The notes under the pieces are model-generated. The model saw only the letters and a program-made list of their open reading frames with translations. It was not told the origin of the DNA and did no database searches. A program made the position numbers and the translations under genes. DNA of 64,000 bases from Symbiodinium microadriaticum (lineage: Eukaryota > Sar > Dinophyceae > Suessiales > Symbiodiniaceae): the NCBI GenBank assembly GCA_001939145.1, contig LSRX01000167.1:715416-779415 (forward strand). The letters are read 5' to 3'. This document shows, piece by piece, positions 38,913 to 48,610 of the stretch. How positions within the stretch are numbered: position 1 is the first letter of the stretch; each line of letters opens with the position of its first letter.

Positions 38913-41116
38913 CTAGAGCAAGAGGATAGACGGAGCCTGCAGCACATGCAGAGGCTGCCATGGTCTTGGCCTTGGGGCGGATCCAACCATCTTTCTGGGC
39001 TTAACTGTACCATCAAATAGGGGTTAAGGGTCTAGGGGGGGGGGGGGTTTATGGTCCGGGTCTACTAGAGAGTAGATGGAGGGTCTAGGCAAGTAAGTGT
39101 TTTCAGTCGGATGTCGTTGGAGAATATTCTGTAGGGGCTAGTAAGCGTTTTCAGTCGGATGTCGTTGAAGAATATTCTGTAGGGGCTACCCATAGGTCAG
39201 TTCCTTTTTGTGGTTCATATTTAGAATCCTATAAGGTAATCCTATAAGGAGCCTGAAACCCTATTCCTTACTTCCCCAATAGGCCAGGGAAATNGTAATC
39301 CCAAAAAGGAACTATACTTAGGGGCTTATGGGTTGAGGCATAGGGATCAGCAGGGAATCATACGGCTCCTATAGGCGACGAGGAGTCACGACAACTCGGT
39401 CGACTGCTTCCTTGGGCTGGAGAGGGTCAGTCCTGACAGTGTTGCGTTAATGTTGAGGGTTTAGGGTTTAGGGTTCTGGGAAAGTTATTAATTATGTAAG
39501 GGTTGGAGGAATTAGCAGTACCTATAGTCTCCATTGTAGTTCCTTTTTTGTGGTTGAACCAAATCTATACTAAGGATCCTAAACGGTAACCCCAAAAAGG
39601 AACTACAACGAAGACTATAGGTAGTATTGCCGTAGGGTCCCTAGTTTGCAGCTGTGGGGTTTGGGGCCCTATATACTCCTACCAGGGCTTTCCCCGAAAC
39701 CCAGTACAGTTCTTCGATTCCCCATGGCACTACGCTTGATGATATAAATCCTGCATTACCCGTAATAAGGAATATACCATAATTCCCATGGTTTAGGGTC
39801 CTTAAGGTGATGCAGGATTTATGTCATCAACAGCAGTATGAACTTGGCCATTAAGTGGGCCCCTAAATGGCGACCGTAGGCTCCATGAACCAGACTTTCC
39901 CACAGTCTCCATTGTAGTTCCTTTTTGGGGTTACCTTTTAGGATCCTTAATTTAGATTTGGTTAAACCAAAAAAAGGAACTAACAATGGAGACTATAGGT
40001 ACTATAGTATCTTACGATCGACGTTTTGGGTAGATGTAACACTTAGGGTTGTGGGACAAGCTCAGCTCCCAGACTTCATAGTAGTGGCTTAAATAACTAC
40101 CGATGTTATTCCTTGAGGCTCCTTATTGTAGTTATCCTATAAGGAGCCCGAAACCCTATTCCTTACTTCCCCAATAGGCCAGGGAAATGAAAGGTTAAAC
40201 TTTCAGATTACTACTGAATTATCAGACCTCAAAAAGTTTAGAAGTTGGGTATCGGGGGGACTAAGGTTCTAAGTATTAATGCCCCTATGTTACACTCCGT
40301 GAGCCTTCAGCTCGTGACCTTTTAGGTCTTACGAACCATTCATGCAAGGGCCCTCGGAATTGGAATAGGTAGGGTTCTGGGCTCCTTGTTTGTATAACTA
40401 TACTTAAGGAACCCTCAGGAGTAAGATTGTCAATCCTGTAGGCTTCTATATCAATTCTGAATCTTGGATAAGCTCAGCTCCTGGCAGCTGTTGGCAAACT
40501 TGTGTGCTCCAGAGCCGCCAAAGCTCCGTCATTGGCGGCCGTGTCACCAAATCGAGAGACAGGCGCCTGTTGCTGGATTTTTAGGTTCAGGTTGTCGGGT
40601 TCTTAGTTTTCGCGCTTCAGAGATTTTTGAGCTGCGCTTGGATTTGACACTCGTCTGTTGCCTGTCGTCCGTTTTGCGGGTAAGGGCTTGCAGCACGAGG
40701 GGACGTTTAGCTGTCTTTTGTCTGACTGCCGGCTGGTGCGGTGGAACCCTAAACCCTGAACCCTCAGCCCACAAAAGCCCCAAACCCCCTAAGCCCTAAA
40801 CCCGAACCCCATCCAAGAACTTGGGAATTCAGTGTTTAGGAGTTCAGGGTTCGTCGCGTTGCATCCGCCTGCGACTTCTTCCAAAGGTGTTGGCTATGGC
40901 ATTGAAGCGGATCGATTTTCGCGCTGATGCATGCGTGCATACAGTAGCCTGCAAAGGGGTATCGTGGTCTACCGGTGTGTGCATTCAAGCAGATTCAAGC
41001 AGAACCATGAACAGGTACGCGTACCAAGAAGAAACGTGATGCAAAATGCAGACAGACATGAAACCACACGAGTCCTTGTCAACTAACTCGTTAATAGTAT
41101 CAGCGGGAGAGAGAGA

Positions 41117-41147
<31 letters not shown>

Positions 41148-41884
41148 GGAGGGAGAGAGGGAGAGAGAGAGAGAGAGAGACCCCATCCCCCCAGACACGC
41201 ATATATACTGTCGTTTTACCTGACATACGTACACACACACACACACGTCGTGCATGCAAGATCGAGAGCAGCAAACCCAAGAAGCACGGAGCACCACAGC
41301 AGCACAACCAGCTGAACCTATCGGGTCTAATGTGGGTTTAGGGTAGGCCGACAAGAAGATGAAGAAGGCCAACATCTTATGCCCCAAGCCTGCCAACCTC
41401 CCTAAACCCCTAAACCCCTAACCCCTAAACCCTAAACCCAAGCCTGCCCAACCTGCAGCAAAAGAACCCTGAACCAGAAGCTCAAGATGACCCAGAATGG
41501 AAAAAGGCCTTAGCAATTAGAATGGGGTATGCTAGGGTATGCTACACTGTCATTGTAAAAGATACCATACTACACCGTAGTAATGTAGGAGGGACTACAT
41601 GCGAATATTCTTGTTCATCGTTCTGACCCCCTTCTAACACGACACCGATCTATCCAAACCCTAAAATAACCCAAAGCCTAAAATCTAAACCCTAAACCCT
41701 AAACCCTAAAACCTAAAAACCTAAACCCTAAACCCTAAGCCCTAAACCCTAAACCCTAATCCCCTAAACCCTAACCCCAAGCTACAAACTCGGAAAACTC
41801 CCCAAAGCCGACCTGGATGAGGCCCGGGGCCAGGCCGCGGTAGAACCGCGGAATGCCGCCGTCCGCATAGAGAGTCTTCGCCAC
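38913..41884 (-). CDS. mitochondrial carrier family protein, first-half exons
   Basis: Three minus-strand exons. 41884-41813 (72 nt, CCCAG acceptor, CAG/GT donor): VAKTLYADGGIPRFYRGLAP then GLIQ, the matrix loop and G-x-x-x-F-Y-R-G-L motif of carriers. 40566-40481 or -40486 (CAACAG acceptor): APVSRFGDTAANDGALAALE then HTSLPTA, matching the dinoflagellate-type carrier stretch S-R-F-G-D-T-A-A-N. 38994-38913 (CCCAG acceptor, CTAG/GT donor): KDGWIRPKAKTMAASACAAG then SVYPLAL, a small-residue helix; this third exon is the least certain. With the GC donor at 40486 all joins are in phase. The P-x-D-x-x-K exon expected next is not found before the oxidase gene, but one with matching phase lies at 3189. 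Confidence 0.65.
39086..39186 (+). repeat. two 46 bp direct repeats
   Basis: AGTAAGTGTTTTCAGTCGGA plus TGTCGTTGGAGAATATTCTG plus TAGGGGCTA occurs twice in tandem with two differences and ends exactly where element C' copy 4 begins. Confidence 0.85.
39187..39334 (+). mobile_element. MITE family C', copy 4, with insert and N
   Basis: TACCCATAGGTCAGTTCC...AAAAAGGAACTATACTTAGG GGC with about 55 foreign bases in the middle, ending at the single N (39294). The insert matches 40135-40188, part of element R2, so it is probably an assembly join. Confidence 0.7.
39519..39623 (+). mobile_element. MITE family C, copy C2
   Basis: TACCTATAGTCTCCATTGTA to GAAGACTATAGGTA, 105 bp, the same orientation as C1. 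Confidence 0.85.
39731..39838 (+). mobile_element. MITE family B, copy B11
   Basis: TACGCTTGATGATATAAATC to TTATGTCATCAACAGCAGTA, complete, with ATGGTTTAGGGTCCTTAAGG inside. Confidence 0.85.
39899..40001 (-). mobile_element. MITE family C, copy C3
   Basis: CACAGTCTCCATTGTAGTTC to TGGAGACTATAGGTA; the centre is inverted relative to C1 and C2. Confidence 0.8.
40146..40265 (+). mobile_element. element R, copy R2 (introner-like)
   Basis: Same order of blocks as the FkbM intron: CTTACTTCCCCAATAGGCCA, GGGAAATGAAAGGTTAAACT, TCAGATTACTACTGAATTAT, CCTCAAAAAGTTTAGAAG. No coding exon is recognised around this copy. Confidence 0.7.
41100..41182. repeat. (GA)n microsatellite
   Basis: GAGAGA with GGGAGGGAGA interruptions; a short (AC)n run follows at 41230-41247. 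Confidence 0.9.
41640..41790 (-). repeat. CCCTAAA array
   Basis: About fifteen units next to the donor side of the carrier exon at 41813. Confidence 0.85.
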
Positions 41885-42675
41885 CTGGGGTGGGGTCCCT
41901 TATAAAGGGATCTATAAGGGTCTTAGCCACCTAGGGTTTAGGGTTTTAGGTTTTAAGGTTTAGGGTTAATTGAGAGTCTTCGCCACCTGGGTTTAGGTTT
42001 TGGGGGTCCTAAAGGGGACCCAAAGAGGGACCCCTAAGTTGAGAGTCTTAGCCACCTGGGAAGTTCTCTAAATTAGGGGTCCCTTTTAGGGTCCCTTAAA
42101 GGGATCTATAAGGGTTTTCTATTGGGTTTCGATAAGGGTACTAGAGTCTTAAGCACCTGGGTAGGGTCCCTTAAAAGGATCTATAAGGGTTTCTAGAGGG
42201 TCCCCTAAAGGGATCTATAAGGGTTTCTAGAGGGTCCCTTAAAGGGATCTATAAGGGTTTCTAGAGGGTTTCTATAAGGGTACTATGAGGGTTTCAGTTT
42301 AGAGTCTTCGCCACCTGGGAAGTAGGGGTTTAGGGTTTAGGGTTTAGGGGTTTAAGGTTTAGGGTTTAGGGCTTTAGGGGTTTAGGGGTGTGGGGTTTAG
42401 GGTGTACAGGTTTAGAGTCTTAGCCACCTGATTAAAGGAAACTACAGGTGGGGAGTTTAGGGTATATAGGGTTTAGGGGTTTAGGGTTTTAGGAAACGAC
42501 ATGTGGGGAGTTTAGGGTATAGCAGTCTTCTTTCAGGCTTCTATAAGGTATATAGACCTTCTATAAGGCTCCTGTCTTAGCCACCTGGGTAGCTTTCTAA
42601 AGTAGGGTCCCTTTTTGGGGGTACCATATTGGGGACCTAAACAGGGACCCTAATAGAGAGTCTTCGCCACCTGGG
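41872..42675. repeat. nine copies of a carrier splice site separated by different insertions
   Basis: GAGAGTCTTCGCCACCTGGG or a close variant occurs at about 41872, 41920, 41973, 42043, 42143, 42301, 42414, 42573 and 42655. The first copy is the 5' edge of the carrier exon (minus: CCCAG/GTGGCGAAGACTCTC). The spacers differ: heptamers, family D pieces (42060, 42588-42660), element J3 (42432-42573), and GGGATCTATAAGGGTTTCTA tandem units (42160-42260). The outermost copy continues on the minus strand upstream as codons reading HGAQ before VAKTLY, as if it were the original exon. Confidence 0.9.
42432..42573 (+). mobile_element. MITE family J, copy J3, interrupted by heptamers
   Basis: GGAAACTACAGGTGGGGAGT TTAGGGTATA is followed by TTTAGGGG units and then repeats as GGAAACGACATGTGGGGAGT TTAGGGTATA before the rest of the element. 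Confidence 0.75.
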
Positions 42676-42689
42676 CGCCGTGTTAAGGG

Positions 42690-42960
42690 TTTAGGGGTTT
42701 AGGGTTTAGGGGTTTAGGGGTTTAGGGGTGTATACACCCCTAAACCCCTAAACCCCTAAACCCTAAACCCTATAGGGTTCAGGGTTTAGTGGTTTAGGGT
42801 TTAGGGTTTGTGGTCGTGCCCAGGCTTTGAGTTGAGGATTTCTGGGGCTCAGGGTTCCGGGTTTTTGGGGTTTAGGGTTTAGGGTTTAGGGTTTAGTGTT
42901 TAAATGGCATTTAGAGTTGAGGGTCGAGGGTTTAAGGTTGAGGAATTTAGGGTTTAGGGA
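42690..42960 (+). repeat. TTTAGGG arrays on both strands
   Basis: A TTTAGGGG run meets its complement CCCCTAAA at 42732-42765, forming a heptamer palindrome, then TTTAGGG continues. Confidence 0.85.
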
Positions 42961-43034
42961 GTTGAGGGCGGAGAGAGACCAGGACTTCTTCGTGGAACAG
43001 AAAGACCCCGGCGACAGAGTTGACTGCATCTAGC

Positions 43035-43172
43035 CCAGACGGTCCGAGTACCCAAATAGTAAGGTTCTAGGTCCCAAAATCCATACTCACTAAACCCTAG
43101 ACCCTAAACCCATACTCAGAATAGTCTTGGGGCCTTGAAACCCTACTATCTTGGGTCCTTGGACCCTTAGGG
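43035..43172 (+). mobile_element. MITE family E, copy E2, with bracketed heptamer insert
   Basis: GGTCCGAGTACCCAAATAGT at the left, ACTATCTTGGGTCCTTGGAC at the right. In the centre, CCATACTCA stands on both sides of CTAAACCCTAGACCCTAAACC, so the heptamers look inserted with a 9 bp direct repeat. Confidence 0.8.
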
Positions 43173-43607
43173 TAGCACTTCGAGGATCATGGGATGCAGT
43201 AGCGCTCCGGGTTGGGCGGTTTAGGGTTTAGGGGAGGGTTTAGAGTTTAGGGTTGAGGGTTGAGGGTTGAGGGTTTAAGGTCTAGGGTTTCGGGCTCAGC
43301 GTTTAAGGGTTTAGGGATTAGGCTTCGGGCTCCGTCTGACCCAGCTGAATGGTCCAGCAAAAGGCCGCAGGGTTTCTATCTTGAAGTAAGAGCCTCATGC
43401 ATTTCAGACGCCCGAATGGGGCCGCGGCTTGGGCACCCCCGAAATCCCGCGTTAGATCCCTAAGCCCTAAACCCTAAACTGTGGCCACAGCGTTATGGAG
43501 TGGTCGCAGATTTCTTGGGGGATCGGAACTCCTAGTCCCAGAGACCTCAGAGACTTCCTACGCGGATCTGTAAATAGGGATGGGTTAGGTTTGGGGTCTA
43601 GGTTTTA

Positions 43608-43675
43608 GCTAAACTATGGGAATTATGGTCTGTTCCTTATTATGGGTAATGCAGGAATTTATACCATCAACCGTA
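43608..43675 (-). mobile_element. MITE family B, copy B12, left half lost
   Basis: TAAACTATGGGAATTATGGT to ATACCATCAACCGTA; the left end is replaced by TTTAGGG-like bases. Confidence 0.75.
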
Positions 43676-43756
43676 GGGATACCCTTTGCAACAAGCCCTG
43701 ACAGTAATGATCATCCTGCTTAGGCGAGAGGCCCTGATTATGTTCTGAAGATCCCA

Positions 43757-43866
43757 TATATGGGCAGTTCTCGAAATTAGCGTCCCTTATGAAGTCCCCC
43801 GGAATAGTACGGCACCCTTAAGGAAGGACCCTACAAAGGGACCGTAATTTAGAGAACTACCCATGT
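43757..43866 (+). mobile_element. MITE family D, copy D7
   Basis: TATATGGGCAGTTCTCGAAA to TAGAGAACTACCCATGT, 110 bp, with AATAGTACGGCACCC inside. Confidence 0.8.
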
Positions 43867-43885
43867 CATGATAGCATGGCCCTTC

Positions 43886-43945
43886 AAGTTCACCCCAGAT
43901 TTCTGCACAGCTCGTCTGGGCGTGCAGCCGACACAAAGGTGCCAC
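43886..43945 (-). CDS. candidate exon
   Basis: The minus strand reads GTFVSAARPDELCRNLG and ends at GG/GTGAAC. Good donor and coding look; it lies upstream of the carrier exons. Unassigned. Confidence 0.4.
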
Positions 43946-44407
43946 CTCTCAGGGCTCGGCAGTGCGGTTTACACCCTAAACCCTAAACCCGAAAACCCTG
44001 AACTCCTTTAAACCCTGAACCCTAAGCCCTAAATGGTTCTTAAGGAGGCCTTGGACGTACTGAACACCCAGACCCCCATAAAGTAAACTACAGATCCTAT
44101 AAACCCTAAACCCTAAGCCGACAATCCAAACCCTGAAAAGTTGCCGCCAAGTGCCCGGACCCCCAGAAAGTAAGCTATACCTAGACCATCTTTTCATACG
44201 TTTATTTCCGTGCTTCAGAATTTCTGTACGGGATGAGGGATATCTGGGATTTATATATGTGATGGAATTTTTCGTGCGGGATATATGAGAAGCCTATAAC
44301 TGAAGCCAACCTCTCTTCATCCCTCTCTCTCATCTGCCACGGTCATCCTCGTTATCTTCGCCCTGGCAACGAAGTTCTCTACAGCTGGGAACTGAGCTTT
44401 TTGCCGT

Positions 44408-47190
44408 TCAGAGGAATTCACGTGCCCATTGCTTCTGGTACAAGAGTAGGCAGATACGAACTGTACGTATTGCCACAGTGGCATTGGACTGTCTACGGGA
44501 AATTCTTGCACATCTTCCGACAAAGTCTTCGTCCATCCAGCATGACATACCTTGGAGGATCGAATCAGGTTTGTTGTGTTACATAATCTCAATGCAAGTC
44601 AATTTCGGAGCACATGTCAAGATTTGCAGACAAAGGGCACATAGGATTGAAAACAGAAGGCAGGTTCATCTGTACTTGGATTTCGAGATCTCTCCTAAGC
44701 TGGAGTTGCCAGCGGGGTTCAAATAGCTTCAGATAAAACTTGATAAAACCTGCCAAGCATCGTAATGTGCATCTGCATATGCACTTTGGGTTTCAATTTG
44801 TAAAGAGGCCATTTTCGGCGAGCTGACTCGAAGGCAAGGGCTCCCACACCCTCCTCATCAACTGGCAGTTCTTATTAGTGTCAAGCTATAAACCAAACCC
44901 CTGACAGCAATCTTTCAACAAACAAACAACTTTCCGAAGGCCAGGTAAGGCACCGTCATATTCCACCCATGCACAACCAGGCGCTTAGCAACATCAAGCG
45001 GTATCCAAACACCATGATGATTCAGCCCGCGAAAGAAAGCGTTTGTGTTTGAGATCGTCCATTGCAGAAGTTGGTACAGATCTCGCATATCACACGCCTT
45101 AACTAGACACTGGCTTTCAGGATTGCAAGAAAGGCTAGGCAACACTTCATTGAGAAGTTCATGTGCAGCTACGGGTCCACTCTGTCGGCTCCATTGGGGG
45201 CCGAGAGGAAGTCATCTAGCCAGCAGCAAAGTAGAATAGTGTCGAACCCTTTGCCGGTTCCAGATGGCCAGTTGCGTAGCCTCAGGAAACCAATAGGTCG
45301 ACTAGCAGAAATATGGTGCATTAACCCTAACCATTGCCAGTTCATATAAAATCTGCAGTAACATGAGGTGGGCTACGTCTTCATCTTGAACTTCAAGAGG
45401 GAAAAACCCTCAAGGCTGCTCGTCTTGCCATTAGCCTGTAGCCACGCCACAAAAGAGCCGTAGAGCTTGTTCAAGATTTCTTGAGCTGAATTTCCTGGGA
45501 CCACTTTCATCCGGACTAGCAGTATAACACTCGAAGATACCATTCCCGATCCAAATCCTTGAATGGCGAAAGTGTGAGCAGGGTCCGTTCGGCAATACCA
45601 GGGATCATCCCCGCCAGGAATGTCGCGAAGTGGGCTCCGGAAAGCTTTCCAGGGTGGTGCGGCAGGACGGTCACGGGTCCAGGTTCTTATGGCCGAGTTT
45701 GGGGTTGTGTTGTACCAATCCTTCGAGAATATAGTGGGATCCACAGGTTGACTATATATAGTTTGATCTAGTAGTGATGATAGTTGTGGGGTTTCAAAGA
45801 ACTAAGCACGAGGGTGTATCTACTATTAATTTGGTTTCGAGCTTTTAGGACGAGTCTGGGGCTCTAGGGCGACCCAACTCCCGAACAATCAAAACTACAA
45901 GGTAGGGCCCTAGGGTATTTTGTCCTATTGAAAAACTGAACAGGCCTCTTGCTCACACATGTGGCAAAGCCGGTTTGAGGAGAAGCCGGTCTTCAGGCAA
46001 AATGCCTTGCGCAGCCACACCCAATCTCCCTTACAGCCCAGCCATGCGCAGTGTAACTTCAGGGTCTCACCACCATGCATAACCTCAAGGTGTTCATGGC
46101 CACCATAGATTCACAGGTCCATACAAAACCTTGCAGGCAAGCAACCTCAATCCCATTTCGTAGCAAAGACATGCAGTCCTGGGATAAATCATCCAAGAGC
46201 TGGAAGATCGTAGTTTCCCCACGGTAGCATCGGCCAGGTAGCACAGTGTACAGTAGTCGGGAGCAGAATGAGTGCCTAAGCTAACTTAGCTATACACACA
46301 TCAATCCTGACACTTGTCGTTATTAAGGCTTTACATAAAACATCTATGAATTTGGTCAAAGCCACCCGCTTTGGTTGAGGCGATCCACACCCAGATGGGA
46401 CAACACCCCCTGGAATGCCACTATCAACAACGGTTGCTTGAGTCGGCCCCTCCCCTCATCTCCATGCAGCATGAAAGGCAGGGTTCGCTTGCGGTTTAAG
46501 CCAAGCTGGTAGACAATATGGCCCGGATCTATAGGCTGATACTTGTTCCAGAAGTCTTCCAAAATAGGCTCCCACAGGTGGCTCTGACTCAGCATGTTGC
46601 CAGCAAGCAAAAGTTGAGGTTGGGATTCCATCACAAATCGGACCCAATCCGACAGCCGAATTACGGGCCAGGGAACTTTGTTTACATGCTGGCGCTTTGT
46701 GGCATGCTTGATATCAATGTTGGCATAGCTGATCCGAACTTGTAGCGTAAAATCTCTGTGCTGTAGCAGTCGGTGTAGGTTGCGGCACACGTTTGCTTCA
46801 TCTTTGGCTCGGGCACATTTTGCCAGACGTGCGAGCATCGGGTCATGCATACCTTTCAGGGATACCAGAAGCACTAGTGGTACCCTTTAGGAAGAGGTCA
46901 AAACCAACAATGGGGCCACACATGATTGCCTTTCTTAGCCAACTTCTTGTCGACTTTTTTTGCAAGGCGACATGTTCGGGTCGCTGAGTCCGCCTGAGAT
47001 AGAGAAGCCTATGTATAGTTCAAGGACTTTACCACGGATTGCTCGAAGTGTGGTTCAACAAGCTGGATAAATATTTTGGTCAAGGGACACCAGAAGCCAA
47101 GCCCATGAGGAGCTCGTCCACAAAATCATCGCTGGATGACTCGTCGGATTCCTCACCGCCCAGAGGACCTCGGAACGTGACTGCATGTTC
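44408..47190 (-). CDS. dinoflagellate LHGDEGRG-family protein, ten exons
   Basis: Exons (minus): about 47190-47091, 46852-46366, 46275-46146, 46083-45937, 45720-45377, 45280-45173, 45134-44935, 44861-44740, 44699-44639, 44550-44408. The frame stays open through all nine joins and ends at TGA, about 614 codons; the 5' exon is unresolved. Introns are 38, 40, 62, 73, 88, 90, 96, 216 and 238 nt, mostly GT-AG with one GC and one GA donor. Order of motifs: acidic ESDESSSDDFVDELL; LHGDEGRGRLKQPLLIVAFQ; GHSFCSRLLYTVLPG; LHCAWLGCKGDWVWL then a C-x-x-C (CHMC); DPAHTFAIQGFGSG; NTNAFFRGLNHHGVW; LYKLKPKVHMQMH; MSCWMDEDFVGRCARISRR. I recall this family as a large multi-copy dinoflagellate set of unknown function. 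The CKGDW...CxxC and D-x-x-H blocks resemble plant CACTA-type (Transposase_21) enzymes; that link is inference. Confidence 0.8.
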
Positions 47191-47501
47191 AGTCCAAGTT
47201 GGTTGTAGAATGAAGCCTTCTCTTTGTGCTTAGCAGTAGGCTTGAGAATCTCAGGCATAGGCGCACATCAGCACATTCAACATCATGGCCTGCGAGGGGG
47301 GCTGCAAGCAACCACACGGACGACCCAAAGCACTGCCCAAACACTTTCAGATGCAGTGCACAGACACATTGCTTTGCGCGCGGTTCACTCCGGGGCACTT
47401 CACAGGAGTCACACAAATTTGAGTGCAGAGCTGACAGGTTGCTCATACAACAAGCAGCGTAGCAGCATGAAGACAGAGTCACTTGCATGAGCTCAGCTGT
47501 T

Positions 47502-48260
47502 CTACTGCTTGGCCCTTCTCCTCTTGTTGGGTGCGGGCTTGGGCTTCGGCACACCCCGCTTCTTGCCAGGATTGGCACTGCTTCCCGCTTTGATGCTCCT
47601 GGTGCAAAACTAGTACAAACCGACTGATTCGCAAGCACATGGATTACATAAATGCGATTGAGAATCTTGGCACGAGTCACCCAGTTGTTGAGCGATAGAT
47701 CCGTCTTGGTGCAGTCGATGAAGATCTTGAGAGCCTCTTTCTTAAGCCTCCCAACGGATGAGCAGATTCGGCATGATGCACAGTACACAAGCTGCAGGAA
47801 TCGATGTTCATCAACTTGCCTCTGAAGCTCTGACTCCTTGCTTTCAGTGGCGACAGAGGCCTGGAGTCCTGTCAGATCCTTGTAGTGCTGGTTCAGGTCT
47901 TTCAAGGACTGCTTCACGTTGTCAGCTAACCTGAGATGGTTCATGCGCTAGTGTTCACAGTGTGTGTAGCTCCGAAGCACTGCAACACACATGTGTATGA
48001 TGACAAGTTTCGTTTTTGCCTTCTGGTTGGGCTTGCCCTTCACGAGGATGCCCGCGGCCGCATCCAGTCTCTCCTGGTAAAATGCTGATGGACATATGAT
48101 CACATGAGTCACATGATGCGATGCACTGGAGTTGAGTCTACAATGGTATCCTTGACAGCGTCAGCTGAGTCTATCTTCTTTCCCAACACAGCAAGATACT
48201 GTGGGAGCATCGTCAAAGGCGAACTGTTCTGCTGAAGGCTCGGGAAGCAGATCCTTGAAC
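47502..48260 (-). CDS. lysine-rich-tail protein, unknown family
   Basis: Minus-strand exons just upstream of the LHGDEGRG gene. The last (47598-47502, after CACCAG) reads SIKAGSSANPGKKRGVPKPK then PAPNKRRRAKQ and TAG, a strongly basic tail of nuclear-localisation type. Before it, 47947-47625 reads DNVKQSLKDLNQHYKDLTGL and further helical, charged sequence to VIHVLANQ; the implied 26 nt intron is very short, so this join is doubtful. Further upstream, frames reading ERLDAAAGILVKGKPNQKAK (from 48073) and QYLAVLGKKIDSADAVKDTI (about 48150-48230) look like earlier exons. No family recognised. Confidence 0.5.
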
Positions 48261-48365
48261 AGCACATGATCTCAACTAGTCACATCCAAACATTGTGCAT
48301 TCGGAGCCACCAAGTTGGAATAGAAACTGGTCAGCACAGTAGGCTGATATATTAATCACAATTCC

Positions 48366-48366
48366 N
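48366..48366. other. single-N position
   Basis: One undetermined base in otherwise unique sequence; no flanking duplication seen. Confidence 0.6.
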
Positions 48367-48501
48367 CTTGGCAGCACGTAAACTTTTAAAGAAAGTCTTG
48401 CAGAGCATAGTTCAAGATTTCTGTGTTGTGGATGTTCTTGGCTGCCTAAAAGGGACCCGTGCGCTAACTCCGTGTAGAGCCCCTAGGCCTACGCAAGACC
48501 C

Positions 48502-48610
48502 TAAGGGCAGTTCTCTAAATTGGCGTCCCTTGCTTTAGGGTCCTTTGTATAATGGCGCCGTACTATATTGGGGACCTAAGAACGGACCCTAATTTAGTGA
48601 ACCACCCATA
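48502..48610 (+). mobile_element. MITE family D, copy D8
   Basis: TAAGGGCAGTTCTCTAAATT to TTTAGTGAACCACCCATA, 109 bp, with GCCGTACTATATTGGGGACC inside. Confidence 0.8.

Noticed and set aside
41046..41315. Frames rich in RERERE or SLSLSL
   Set aside because: Translations of (GA)n; likewise at 16702-16899 and 62785-62976.
45130..45180. Frameshift after GADRVDP in the LHGDEGRG gene
   Set aside because: A 38 nt GT-AG intron (45135-45172) restores frame, and a similar 40 nt intron occurs nearby.
47224..47490. Plus-strand frames opposite the lysine-tail and LHGDEGRG genes
   Set aside because: They shadow minus-strand coding sequence supported by splice sites and family motifs.
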